Source: Semisulcospira habei (taxonomy: Eukaryota > Mollusca > Gastropoda > Semisulcospiridae). From it: 64,000 nucleotides of DNA. The translations under genes and the position numbers were made by a program. Every line of letters starts with the position of its first letter. Within the stretch, counting starts at the first letter, position 1. Under the pieces are notes generated by a model. The model ran no database searches. It worked only from the letters and a program-made list of their open reading frames with translations, and was not told where the DNA came from. The DNA lies in NCBI GenBank assembly GCA_036245525.1, contig BTPG01000004.1, positions 233,278,864 to 233,342,863 of the forward strand, written 5' to 3'. Shown here one piece after another: positions 12,572 through 23,528 of this stretch.

Positions 12572-12762
12572 AGTACTGGAAGAGGCTTTCCTTGAAAGAG
12601 TTTAGGGTTAGTACTGGAAGAGGCTTTCCTTGAAAGAGGTTAGGGTTAGTACTGGAAGAGGCTTTCCTTGAAAGAGGTTAGGGTTAGTACTGGAAGAGGC
12701 TTTCCTTGAAAGAGGTTAGGGTTAGTACTGGAAGAGGCTTTCCTTGAAAGAGGTTAGGGTTA
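12572..12762. repeat. 38-bp minisatellite derived from LINE A coding sequence
   Basis: Five almost identical 38-bp units, each containing 'ttagggtt'. On the minus strand each unit reads TSFKESLFQY, the C-terminal motif of family A ORF2 (other copies end CFKKSLFEHL and RFKISLFKYF). The array directly follows the LINE A frame at 12763, so the repeat arose from inside that element. The TTAGGG words are not a telomere array. Confidence 0.85.
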
Positions 12763-12870
12763 TATATGTTCCAGAATGATGCGCCACAGAAAGAAAGACT
12801 AGTTGGAAATAAATCTATCCTTGGGCGCGGTGTAACAAAGTTATGCCTTGATGTCAAAAAGAGACACACA
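12763..12870 (-). mobile_element. LINE A C-terminal fragment
   Basis: The minus strand encodes TPRPRIDLFPTSLSFCGASFWN, matching the C-terminal region of family A (compare VPKTRIDLFKTSLAFSGATLWN at about 37770). Its 5' edge abuts (GA)n, and its 3' end merges into the 38-bp minisatellite. Confidence 0.8.
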
Positions 12871-12871
12871 G

Positions 12872-12968
<97 letters not shown>
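12871..12968. repeat. (GA)n / (TC)n microsatellite between two LINEs
   Basis: About 95 bp of pure GA separate the 3' tail of a minus-strand LINE A (right) from a LINE A fragment (left). Confidence 0.95.
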
Positions 12969-12970
<2 letters not shown>

Positions 12971-13322
12971 CAATGAATCAATGAATCAATAAAACTTTAT
13001 TTTACAACGGTTTAGGCATTGACATCGTCATCGACACAGCCATTTTACAAACCTGCCGTTGCTAACAACTACAAGACTAACTACAAATATACATACATAT
13101 AAGTAAACATAATTCTTGCAAACAGATGACAACACTGTTCACATAGACAGACATACTCAAAGACACACAGACACCCCCCCCCCCACCCGCCCCCCCCCCC
13201 CCTTTCACACATAGACAGAGCTAAGTATTCCAAGTGATAAATGAAAAGGATAACAGACTTAATTGGGAATAAATTGGACGCAGCATAAAAAGAAACATAT
13301 AATACAAGTGGTTAAGGCATCC

Positions 13323-16080
13323 CTACGAGTGATCCACAAAGTATTTGCAGAGACACTCTTTAAAACACGCTAGCGAGGAGGTGGATTTTACATGGTCGGG
13401 AAGTGCATTCCAGATAATTGCCCCTGAGAAGGATAAGCTAGTTTTATATAGACCGATCCTTGGTTTAGGTACTATGAAAAGCTTTCTGATGTTTCCAAGC
13501 TTGGACTCAGACTTACGGAACAAAGTGGAGATGTACTCAGGTGTTTTGCGTTTCCACACTTTGAACATAAAGATTGCTTTCTTATATTTAAAATGACCTT
13601 GAAGAGGCAGGAGACCTGCTTTTGAGAGCTTTTCTTCAGTGCTTAGGTGTGGATCAGGGCAGATTATTTTGGCCGCTCGTCTGTGTAGGGAATTGAGTCT
13701 CTTTAAATGGACCTCACTACATCCATCCCATACCGTTGACGCGTAATCGATATAAGAACGTATGTGAGAGTTATAAAATAGTTTACGGGTATCTGAATCA
13801 GTATAATATTTCAGTTTTGATAACATAAAGAGATTTTTGGCTACTATTTTGCATAAGGCGTCTGTATGAGCTTGCCATTTTAGCTGACTGTCGATTGTAA
13901 TCCCCAGTACTCGATGTTCATTTACCTGTTCTACCTGACTACCTTTAAGTGAAAGGTTAAGTAATAGAGGCGTTATCTGCTGTTTTTGGCGCGTGGCGAC
14001 TACCATCGATTTCGTTTTGGCTGGATGAACAACCATAGAATTGTTTATACACCAAGCTGATACTTGATGAAGACTTTGTTGTAGGTTGTCCGAAATTACC
14101 TGTATATCTTTACTAGTAGTATGAACTGAGGTGTCGTCAGCAAAAAGGTCGCATTGTACATCTTGGCACGTAATATGTAGAGGCAAATCATTGATAAATA
14201 AGCAAAACAGTAGGGGGCCAAGTACAGACCCTTGGGGCACACCGAAGCTTACATCTTTGAGAGAGGAGTATGAGCCATGAACAAGAACCTTTTGTTTTCT
14301 TTTAGTAAGGTAAGATGTGAAAAAAGCAACTGCGTCTCCGTTATTGAGGTATGTGTGACGCTTAGCAGTCAGGATAGTATGGTTAATCAGATCAAAAGCA
14401 TTCTTAAAATCCAGATAGACTACTCCTGTTAACTGTGACTTATTCATACCCTTGAGCCATGTGTCAACAAGGCGTGTAAGTGCTGTGTGGCATGAATGCT
14501 GCGGACGAAATCCGGATTGGAAAGGGTGGAGGAGCTTACGGTTTTCTAAGTAAGCAAGCAGGTGTTTATGAACGTGCCTTTCCAGTGGTTTGGACAAAAC
14601 AGATAATAAAGAAATAGGTCGATAATTATTAGGGTCAGAACGATCTTTTGTTTTTGGAAGTGGAATTACTTTGGCATATTTAAGTTCGTTAGGAAAAGTG
14701 TTATGCTGGATACAGAGATTATAAATATAAGTTAAGGATTCTACAATGTATGGGAGAGACAGTTTAAGTATTTTCGGGCTGATGTCATCAGACCCCGAGG
14801 ACTTTTTATTTGGAAGGTTACTTATGAATAAACCCACTTCATGAACAGCTAACATAGGGATGTTGAAGGGGGCTGTGCCCATTGTTCTTTGTTGACAAAA
14901 CTCAGACAGCAGATTTGAACGGTGATAAGTGTTATCCTGGCTTGGCGATATTAGAGATTTGGCAATCGAAAGAAAATGGTCATTGAATGTATCAGCAGTA
15001 AGATTAGTGGGAATGGTAGTTGCGGTACTTGGAGACCCCCTAGTAAGTGTGTTTAAAAGGCGCCATATAGTAGAGGAATCTTTGCTGTTTTTAACCGTGT
15101 CACGAACTAACTTTTTTTCTTGCCTCTCTGATCATGTATTTAACAAGGTTACGCTGTTGCTTATATTCAGTGAACATTTTATTGCTACGTAGATCGTTTC
15201 TAAGCGCCATCGCCTGCATGATTTCCGGATTAAGCCAGGGAGGAAGAGTGTTAGATTTTACCCTCCTCTCGCGTAGAGGAGCATGTTTATTAAGTACATT
15301 TAGGAAAAGAGAGTACCAAATACTGAGGGCGGTATTAGGATCATAGGACAGGAGCACGTCATTGAAAGGAGTATTTTCTAGATCAAATAGTTGCCACATT
15401 CCTTCTGCCATTGAAGATAAGTAGCGGCTAATCTCTATGTTTGTTTGTTTGTCTATTTTGACAAAGGGTATTTACCCGAAATATTAATAAATTGTGTTGT
15501 ACCCGTCTTTTCTAAGCGTGTTTCTTTCTCCGTTGGGTACTTCTTTTCTTTCTCTAGATCAAATAGAAATTCGTCTTTCCTGAAGTGTTTGAATGTCCTA
15601 TACGTTATAGTTGTATGGCCGTTCTTTTTTGGTTTAGGGAGTTTAGAAGACCAGGAGCAAGCCACAGGATAATGATCACTAACACTAAGATTTGAGACAT
15701 CAACGTCAGAGACGGCTTTGGGTTTATTAGTATATATGTGGTGTATAAGCGTGGAAGTAGTTGGAGTAATTCTGGTGGGTGATTTCACTAACTGTACTAA
15801 GCCAAACAGAGATGACGTTGAGCCCCAAGCGGGGTGCGGCTTAAGTAAATCTATATTAAAATCGCCCAATAGAAGAATGTCGGCCTTCTTTTTTAAAGCT
15901 CTGTCAAGGTTCTGACTAAACTGATCGTACCACTCAAACGTTGAGGCGGGATTTCTATATAAGAACCCAATTAATACCGGTTTTGATTTCGGACACTTAA
16001 CTTCGACCCATACGCACTCCGCCCCCATCGTTTCTAGGTCGACGCGTCGATGAACTAAATGCTGGATAGAATTATGAATA
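13323..16080 (-). pseudogene. LINE A ORF2, truncated endonuclease + RT
   Basis: On the minus strand, 16075-15567 encodes the endonuclease from AVYIHNSIQHL through LLLGDFNIDLL and VSDHYPVA. After the 162-bp insertion, 15376-15100 encodes the linker (NVLNKHAPLRERRVKSN). A one-base slip in an A-run near 15112 shifts the frame. The RT frame 14882-13323 is open for 519 residues, with NYRPISLLSVLSKPLERHV, VYLDFKNAFDLINH, FGVPQGSVLGPLLF and LFADDTSVH. The N-terminal third of the endonuclease is absent. Confidence 0.88.
15391..15552 (+). mobile_element. 162-bp insertion with 14-bp target duplication and hammerhead-like motif
   Basis: Perfect 14-bp direct repeats (tctagatcaaatag) at 15377-15390 and 15553-15566 bracket a block that interrupts the LINE A frame. 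Inside, 15458-15482 reads tgacaaa, gggt-attt-accc, cgaaa. That resembles the CTGANGA, stem II, GAAA core of hammerhead ribozymes as found in Penelope-like and other retroposon ends, but the core has C-to-T and G-to-A changes, so activity is doubtful. Family assignment is tentative; the insertion itself is clear. Confidence 0.65.
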
Positions 16081-16082
16081 TA

Positions 16083-16530
<448 letters not shown>

Positions 16531-16820
16531 AATGACAATGACAATGATTCTTTATTTTACAACGGTGAAAGTTTTGGTGAAACCATTTTTCGAACTTGCC
16601 GTTGCTAATCTACTTTACATATAATGCACAAATCACAAAATACTATCATTAAATTGGGAAAAACTAAATATATAACTCACAAAAAATTGAAATATAAAGT
16701 TTAAAAAAAGAAGAAGAAATCATTGAAGAAGTAGAAATAAACATAGAAAATCTCACACATACACACAATTGTAAAGGTATAAATCTCCATACATACATTC
16801 ATAAACACAAGCACGAGCAC

Positions 16821-16886
<66 letters not shown>

Positions 16887-19302
16887 ACGTGCAGCATTAG
16901 CATCTTGTATTAACTGAAGATATAACTGAATTGAAGAGTTAGAAAGGGGAAAATCGTACACTGCAAGTGCAGGTTGCTGTGAAAATCTTACGATGCTGAG
17001 GTGAGGTATCCGTTGTTGAGTTAGGGTCTGAAAGGATAAGCTTCGCGGCTCTACGATGAAGAGAGTTCAGTCTCTTTAACTGGACTTCGCTTGCGCCATC
17101 CCACACCGTAGAAGCATAATCTATATGTGACCTGATGTGGGCGTTGAAGAACAGCTTTCATGTTTCTACATTAGCTATATGTTTTAACTTAATAAAATAA
17201 ACAGTTTTTTTGATATTGTCTTACATATATTACTAAGATGGCGTTGCCATTTAAACTGGTTATCTACAGTAACGCCGAGAAGACGATGTTCCGTTACCTG
17301 GCTGATAGATTTGCCTTGAAGGGACAAGCTGAGTGAGAGAGTGCCGAGCTGGTGCTTTTGGCGGGTACTTACAACCATACATTCAGTCTTTGCAGGGTTT
17401 AAGATCATGGAATTGTTACTGCACCAGCTGTTAATGTCATGTAATGTGTTTTGTAGGCGCGTGTCAATTACTGACAAATCCTTATCGGGAGAGTGTATCG
17501 CATCATCATCAGCGAACATATCGCATGCAACACTATCATCACTAATTGTCAGCGGAAGGTCGTTAATGAACAAACAGAATAAAAGAGGGCCTAAAATAGA
17601 GCCCTGGGGCACGCCATGCTTTACTTTGCAGTGACTAGAATATGTACCATTAAGGAGAACTTTTTGTCTTCTGTTTTCTAGGTAGGATTTGAAAAACACG
17701 GCTGCGCTTTTAGTATATAAGGATATTTTCTTTATAAGTATGTTATGGTTCACCATGTCAAAGGCTTTCCGGAAGTCTAAGAGCACTACACCTGTTAGTT
17801 TGGAATCATTAATAGATGATAACCAGGTATCTGCCATCCTTATCAAGGCAGTGTGACAGGAATGGTTTGGTCTGAAGCCTGACTGCAGTGAATGGATTAG
17901 ATTTTGGTTTTCTAAGTATTCAGATAGATGCTTATGGATGTGCCGCTCTAAAGGCTTCGACAAAACAGGTAATAGTGATATGGGGCGAAAGTTGTTTATT
18001 TCACTCAGATCTTTTGATTTTGGTAGGGGGATCACTTTTTGCGTCTTTAAAATGCGTCCGGGAAACGAGTTTGTTGGTTTTATTACAGAGATTGTAAATA
18101 TATGTAGATAATACTTTCGCGCGATATATGGAAGAGATAGCTTGAGTATTTTTGAGCTGATCTCATCAGGCCCGGATGACTTTTTATTTTCCATCGAGGA
18201 AATTAATTTACTCACTTCGTGGCCTGCTATAGGCGGTATTGTGAATGGTTCATTTGTCCGTATTTTCCCGGTTACAGTGGTGTACCAGCACGTTTGGACA
18301 AACATACTCACATGAGTTAGTTCCTGGTGGGATTAACGATTCGGCTATAGAGGTAAAGTGGTCATTAAACCTATTTGCAGTGAGGTGGGGTGATACAGGC
18401 GCACTATTTTTATTTGTACCTCTAGTTACTAAATTAATGGCACGCCATACAGTAGATGAGTCTTTGCTTTGTTTAACTACTTTATCGAAAAGAGATCTCT
18501 TTGCATTTAAAACCATATATTTAACACGATTACGCTGTGTTTTGTATTCAGTAAACCGCTTCTCGCTTCTCAGCTGGTCTCTAATTTCATTGCCTCAATC
18601 AGATCCGCAGTCAGCCATGGTGGAACGGTAGCGTATTTCACTCTTTTGTGTCTCAGAGGCGTGTGTTTGTTCAGCACACCAAGAAAAATCCGGTACCAGG
18701 TATCTAATGCTTTATTTGGGTCACTATCGTTATACACGTCGATGAATCGTGCTGTGGCTAAATCAGCCAAGAAAACACTTTCATTAAAGTTTTTAAACGA
18801 TCTGTAAGTTATGCAAGTGTGGACTTGCTTTTTTAGCTTTGGAAGTTTTGACAGCCATGTGCAGCTAACCGGACAGTGGTCACTTACACTAAGACTATTT
18901 ACTTGAGTGTTGCTAACTGCTTGAGGTTTGTTGGTATAAATATGGTCTATAATAGTGGCTGATGATGGCGTAATTCTGGTGGGCGATGTTACCAATTGGT
19001 GAAGACCGTCAAGGGTAGTAGTACATTCCCATGATGGATGGGGTTTAAGAAAGTCAATATTAAAATCTCCAAGAAGGAGAACATCTTTGTTGTGAATGTC
19101 TGTTTTATTGATCATGTGTAAAAAGCTATCGCCCGTACCACTCAAAGGTGGCTGCGGGGTTTCGATACAGAAACCCAACAAGTAAGGGCGGGTATTTAGA
19201 GTTTTTTTATTTCTACCCAAATACATTCTACATCAGCAGTTTCTAGGTCTTGTCGCCTGCGGGTTATGTGTAGAGTGGATTGATGGATATATACCGCAGT
19301 GT
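16531..19302 (-). mobile_element. LINE A2 copy, 5'-truncated
   Basis: Minus-strand copy of a family A subfamily. The 3' end has an (ATTGTC)n-like tail at 16531-16550, then a 3' UTR with a (CA)n tract (16821-16883). The frame fragments run 17184-18311, 18250-18516 and 18570-19226. Its sequence is very close to the plus-strand copy at 27554-36206. It lacks the two large insertions found there, and so serves as the empty-site reference. It carries its own deletion of about 300 bp in the C-terminal coding region near 17036. Confidence 0.88.
17184..19226 (-). pseudogene. LINE A2 ORF2 remnants (endonuclease + RT)
   Basis: 19226-18570 gives the endonuclease end (DVLLLGDFNIDFLKPHPSW, IIDHIYTNKPQAV, VSDHCPVSCTW) and linker. 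18516-18250 continues the linker. 18311-17184 gives the RT, with INNFRPISLLPVLSKPLERHI, VVLLDFRKAFDMVNH, HGVPQGSILGPLLF and DMFADDDAIH. Frameshifts at about 18580, 18260 and 17190, plus the C-terminal deletion, show it is inactive. Confidence 0.85.
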
Positions 19303-19913
19303 TGTGTTATCAACATTATTTTGGTTCGAAGAAGAAAATAAAAACGCTTAAGTCGAACAACTCTGTGAAAAAAATCGACTTAGCTGTATGACGCATAAGT
19401 CGAACGAAAAACGTTTTCCCCAAACAGGTTCGACATACGCGTCGTGAACTGCATATGGTTTTTATATATTATAATGTTGTGCTCTGTTTTGCTATTTTGT
19501 TACCAGTGACCCCCCCCCCCCCCCAACCCGTTACCATCTGTGTACCTGTTGTCAGTTGTTGCTTGCCACCCCACCGCATCTAGCCCCTTCAGCCTTTTCA
19601 TCTATTGTCTACCCTCCAGTTTTAAACCAGCTATTGTTTCCCCTGTCGCCATCTGCCTTGCATAGTGCCTATAAGGGTAGGTAACTCTCAGCCCTAGCCA
19701 AGGTGGATAACTCTTACTGCGTAGTTGTCTGCCCCTTGCCCTTTCTTATAGTGACCAGTTGAGAGGGCGCTGCAGCACTTGCTAGTTTTAATTAGCCAGT
19801 CAGTAATTTGCCACCTTTAATTAGTAACCAAACGTTGTGAAGTGTTCAGCCTCTTTGTCCACTCTGAGGTCCGTGGTCATTTTGAACTGAACCCGTCATT
19901 CTGCCCTCAGCTG
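19303..19913. other. unassigned stretch upstream of the minisatellites
   Basis: No coding frame, repeat or known element is recognisable apart from a 15-bp poly-C run at 19510. It contains three related 'aagtcgaac'-type words at 19350-19405. Confidence 0.5.
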
Positions 19914-20098
19914 GCCTAGTGATCAGTCATAGTCTGGTCTCTATAATCAGTCATAGTCTGGCCTAGTGATCAGTCATAGTCTGGCCTAGTGATCAGTCAT
20001 AGTCTGGCCTAGTGATCAGTCTAGTGATCAGTCATAGTCTGGCCTAGTGATCAGTCATAGTCTGGCCTAGTGATCAGTCATAGTCTGGCCTAGTGATC
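19914..20098. repeat. 23-bp minisatellite, about 8 units
   Basis: Repeats of a unit containing 'agtctggcctagtgatcag', with a few truncated units. Confidence 0.9.
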
Positions 20099-20236
20099 AC
20101 ACCCTGCAACACTCCCCCCCCACCCACCCCCTTCGCTCCTTCACACAGTGTCCACACTTCCACACCCTGCAACACTACCCCCCCCCCACACCCCCTTCGC
20201 TCCTTCACACAGTGTCCACACTTCCACGCCCTGCAA

Positions 20237-20273
<37 letters not shown>

Positions 20274-21090
20274 CTCTTCTTCACACAGTGTCCACACTTC
20301 CACACCCTGCAACACCCCCTCCCCCACCCCCTTCGCTCCTTCACACAGTGTCCACACTTCCATACCGTGCAACACTCCCCCCCCCCCACCCCCTTCGCTC
20401 CTTCACACAGTGTCCACACTTCCATACCCTGCAACACTCCCCCCCCCCCCCCACCCACCTCCACCCCCTTCGCAAAATGTCCACACTTCCACACCCTGCA
20501 TCATCCGCCCCCCCCCCCCCTTCGCTCCTTCACACAGTGTCCACACTTCCATACCCTGCAACACTCCCCCCCACCCCCTTCGCTCCTTCACACAGTGTCC
20601 ACACTTCCATACCTGCAACACTACCCCTCCACCCCCTTCGCACAGTGTCCACACTTTCACACCCTGCAACACTCCCCCCCCACCCCCTTGTCCCACACAG
20701 TGTCCACACTTCCACACCCTGCAACACCCCACCCCACCCACCCCCCCCACCCCACACACACACACACACCCTTCGCTCCTTCACACAGTGTCCACACTTC
20801 CACACCCTGCAACATTCCCCCCCCCCTCGCTCCTTCACACAGTGTCCACACTTCCACACCCTGCAACACTCCCCCCCCCCCCCCCCATCGCTCCTTCACG
20901 CAGTGTCCACACTTCCACACCCTGCATCATCCGCCCCCCCCCCCCACCCCCTTCGCTCCTTCACACAGTGTCCACACTTCCATACCCTGCAACACTCCCC
21001 CCCCCCCACCCCCTTCGCTCCTTCACACAGTGTCCACACTTCCACACCCTGCAACACTCCCCCCCCCCCCCCCACCCCCTTCGCTCCTTC
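20099..21090. repeat. C-rich ~60-bp minisatellite, about 17 units
   Basis: Each unit has a poly-C/CCCA tract of variable length, then 'cttcgctccttcacacag' and 'tgtccacacttccacaccc'. Variable C-run lengths shift the frame, yet three frames stay open because the unit has no stop; the proline- and histidine-rich open frames are artefacts. Each unit resembles a polypyrimidine tract plus CAG acceptor on the + strand. Confidence 0.95.
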
Positions 21091-21096
21091 ACACAG

Positions 21097-21152
21097 TGTC
21101 CACACACGTGGGCCGTTACCTTTGGAGGCACGAACCAAGCACGGGCTCTTGC
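21097..21152 (+). CDS. possible upstream exon of the astacin gene (speculative)
   Basis: A 56-nt segment between a pyrimidine-rich acceptor-like site (ctccttcacacag) and a GTAAGA donor. Its frame ends in phase 0, as the next recognised exon needs, and reads STHVGRYLWRHEPSTGSC. I recognise no family motif, and propeptides are poorly conserved. It is listed only because its acceptor side belongs to the C-rich minisatellite, paralleling the exon at 23225. RNA evidence would decide. Confidence 0.2.
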
Positions 21153-21168
21153 GTAAGAAAACCAGCAT

Positions 21169-21362
21169 TGACTGGATCACGTACTAACTGGACTGGTGTT
21201 TGACTGGATCACGTACTAACTGGACTGGTGTTTGACTGGATCACGTACTAATTGGACTGGTGTTTGACTGGATCACGTACTAACTGGAGTGGTGTTTGAT
21301 TGGATCACGTACTAACTGGACTGGTGTTTGACTGGATCACGTACTAACTGGACTGGTGTTTG
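21169..21362. repeat. 32-bp minisatellite, 6 units
   Basis: Six near-identical units containing 'ggatcacgtactaactgg'. The following 21363-21635 is unique intronic-looking sequence ending in a pyrimidine-rich tract and CAG. Confidence 0.95.
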
Positions 21363-21635
21363 AAAGCCCTCGAAATGGAAACGTCGACGTTGCTAGACCA
21401 CACGAGCCTTGTGACGTCAGACTTCTGGCTTTAGCCTTGTGATGTCACACTTCTGTCTTCAGCCGCTTGTGTGTTCTAGATGTGACGTAAAGCCACGATT
21501 GTCACGGATCTAAACAACTAACAAAATATCAAAGTCGCTTTCTATATCGAGATGACTGGCCATGAAAATGAATATGGCTCGCTCGGCCAGGGGAAATAAC
21601 AACTGCAAATCTGTTTCCACGTTTCTCACGTGCAG

Positions 21636-21795
21636 GTTGAAGACGACCAGAATGCAGACAAGGACCTTGACCCTGACACCGGGGACCTCGGCTCAGACTT
21701 ACAGAATTCGACCAGGAAAAAGCGGTTTGTGCCAAAAAGCCGTGGAATGTCCTGGCCCAAGGCCATTGTGCCCTACGACTTCCGGTCCAGTGTGG
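21636..21795 (+). CDS. astacin exon: propeptide end and mature N-terminus
   Basis: 160 nt, entering in phase 0 after a pyrimidine-rich tract and CAG, and leaving in phase 1 at GTGAGT. It encodes an acidic propeptide end (VEDDQNADKDLDPDTGDLG), a basic RKKR processing site, and FVPKSRGMSWPKAIVPYDF, the mature start of the catalytic domain. The WPxxIVPY core is characteristic of astacins. The GDL in the propeptide may be the aspartate-switch region (FxGD in other astacins), but the phenylalanine is missing, so this is weak. Its last 35 nt form the first copy of the 60-bp array below, so four additional identical donors lie downstream. If the array were not spliced, the frame would remain open and add 20 residues per unit. 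Confidence 0.82.
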
Positions 21796-22060
21796 GTGAG
21801 TCGAGCTTAACTGACTACAGGGCCATTGTGCCCTACGACTTCCGGTCCAGTGTGGGTGAGTCGAGCTTAACTGACTACAGGGCCATTGTGCCCTACGACT
21901 TCCGGTCCAGTGTGGGTGAGTCGAGCTTAACTGACTACAGGGCCATTGTGCCCTACGACTTCCGGTCCAGTGTGGGTGAGTCGAGCTTAACTGACTACAG
22001 GGCCATTGTGCCCTACGACTTCCGGTCCAGTGTGGGTGAGTCGAGCTTAACTGACTACAG
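21761..22060 (+). repeat. 60-bp exon-edge array x5 with splice donor in each unit
   Basis: Exactly five 60-bp units, apparently identical. Each contains the last 35 nt of the exon (AIVPYDFRSSVG), the GTGAGT donor, and 20 nt of intron ending in 'ctgactacag'. The array therefore duplicates a coding exon edge with its donor. Every unit also ends in a CAG that could act as an acceptor. Because 60 is a multiple of 3, the frame is open throughout. Confidence 0.95.
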
Positions 22061-22117
22061 GAACCGACGTCGGGCATTGTTAGTCCGTGGACATCTTGCT
22101 GGGTCTTGCTCTGCATG

Positions 22118-22150
22118 TGTGTGTGTGTGTAGGTGTGTGTGTGTGTGTGA

Positions 22151-22189
<39 letters not shown>

Positions 22190-22230
22190 TGCGTGTGTGT
22201 GTGTGTGTGTGTGTGAGTGCGTGTGTGACC
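22118..22230. repeat. (GT)n microsatellite
   Basis: GT repeat with GAGTGC interruptions in the intron after the first exon. Confidence 0.95.
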
Positions 22231-22317
22231 GCACGAGGTGTCAGTATTTGCACACTTCTCTGCAACACGTGTCCCCTGCACCAAAGGCCCGCGCATGCGC
22301 GTGCCGTTTTTGCCCAG

Positions 22318-23224
22318 GTGCCCGGGGGGGGGGGGGGGAGTGTATGTTGCCGTGATTGCCCATGTGATGCTGTCATGTTTGTCCAGATGGCCTCGAGCCG
22401 GGGGGAGTGGGGGGGGGGGAATGTATCTTGGCGTGATTGCCCACGTGATGCTGTCATGTTTGTCCAGATGGCCTCGGGCCGGGGGTGGGGGGGGGGGGAG
22501 AGAAGGGGGGAGTGTATCTTGCCGTGATTGCCCATGTGATCCTGTCATGTTTGTCCAGATGGCCTCGGGCCGGGGGGGGGGGGGGGAGGGGGGAGTGTAT
22601 CTTGCCGTGATTGCCCATGTGATGCTGTCATGTTTGTCCAGATGGCCTCGGGCCGGGGGGAGGGGGGAGTGTATCTTGCCGTGATTGCCCACGTGATGCT
22701 GTCATGTTTGTCCAGATGGCCTCGGGCCGGGGGGGGGGGGGGGGAGTGTATCTTGCCGTGATTGCCCATGTGATGCTGTCATGTTTGTCCAGATGGCCTC
22801 GGGCCGGGGGGGGGGGGGGGGAGTGTATCTTGCCGTGATTGCCCATGTGATGCTGTCCTGTTTATCCAGATGGCCTCGGGCCGGTGGGGGGGGGGGGGGG
22901 GTGGGGGGGTGGGGAGGGGGAGTGTATCTTGCCGTGATTGCCCATGTGATGCTGTCATGTTTGTCCAGATGGCCTCGGGGCCGGGGGGGGGGGGGGGAGG
23001 GGGGAGTGTATCTTGCCGTGATTGCCCATGTGATGCTGTCATGTTTGTCCAGATGGCCTCGGGCCGGGGGGGGGGGGGGGAGGGAGGGGGAGTGTATCTT
23101 GCTGTGATTGCCCATGTGATGCTGTCATGTTTGTCCAGATGGCCTCGGGCCGGTGTGGGGGGGGGGGGAAGGGGGGAGTGTATCTTGCCGTGATTGCCCA
23201 TGTGATGCTGTCATGTTTGTCCAG
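22318..23224 (+). repeat. G-rich ~80-bp exon-edge minisatellite x11 with splice acceptor in each unit
   Basis: Eleven units of about 74-100 bp (starting near 22339, 22418, 22509, 22592, 22666, 22743, 22820, 22920, 23003, 23089, 23176). Each has a shared block ending 'tgtttgtccag', then 'atggcctcgggccgg' and a G-run of up to about 15. The last unit runs straight into the real exon (tgtttgtccag, then atggccttgggcgggagg). The array is thus an amplification of the exon's acceptor and first about 15 coding bases. G-runs give quadruplex potential. Length differences are almost all in the G-runs. Confidence 0.95.
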
Positions 23225-23372
23225 ATGGCCTTGGGCGGGAGGAAGTGCTTGCGGCCTTCACCATCTACGAGAAGTACACGTGCATCCGCTTCGTGCCCTG
23301 GGTCCTGGAGCAGACCAGTCGACAATACGGACTGCCGGACGAGTCCCACATCTCTTTTGCCGCAGGGGACGG
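23225..23372 (+). CDS. astacin exon: TCIRFVP segment
   Basis: 148 nt, entering in phase 1 and leaving in phase 2 at GTCAGT. It encodes GLGREEVLAAFTIYEKYTC, then IRFVPWVLEQTSRQYGLPDE and SHISFAAGDG. This matches the astacin stretch with a helix, a conserved Cys in TCIRF and the strand before GCW. The two trailing bases join with the first base at 53536 to complete the Gly of GDGCW, which strongly supports the boundary despite 30 kb of intron. The donor GTCAGT is non-consensus at +3 but acceptable. Confidence 0.85.
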
Positions 23373-23528
23373 GTCAGTTATTAACTCTTTCACTGCCATC
23401 AACAGTCCAGCGCCAACCAACTGCAGGAGGCACAGATCCTGATGGTGCCCGCATTTGCGGGGGCTCATGAGGATCTGCGCCTCTTGCTGAAACCATGTGT
23501 ATCTATCTTCCTCAGACGGCTGGGTTCT

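Larger units (their letters stand above)
12969..16082 (-). mobile_element. LINE A copy, 5'-truncated
   Basis: A minus-strand element. Its 3' end at 12969-13010 carries the (ATTGATTC)n octamer tail preceded by the family's terminal hairpin-like sequence ('aacggc' ... 'accgttgtaaaataaa'). The 3' UTR (13010-13322) contains a poly-C tract. ORF2 remnants fill 13323-16080, and the 5' truncation at 16082 lies exactly at a (GA)n tract. A 162-bp element is inserted at 15391. Confidence 0.88.

Noticed and set aside
12572..12762. Interstitial telomere repeats (TTAGGG)
   Set aside because: TTAGGG occurs once per 38-bp unit, and the unit is LINE-derived, not (TTAGGG)n.
20093..21187. Open frames of over 300 codons rich in Pro, His and Thr
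   Set aside because: They are translations of the C-rich minisatellite; three overlapping frames are open at once because the unit has no stop.
22189..23470. Gly-Arg-rich and Pro-rich frames in the G-rich array
   Set aside because: Frame depends on G-run length in each unit; on the minus strand they are poly-Pro. Only the last exon is supported.
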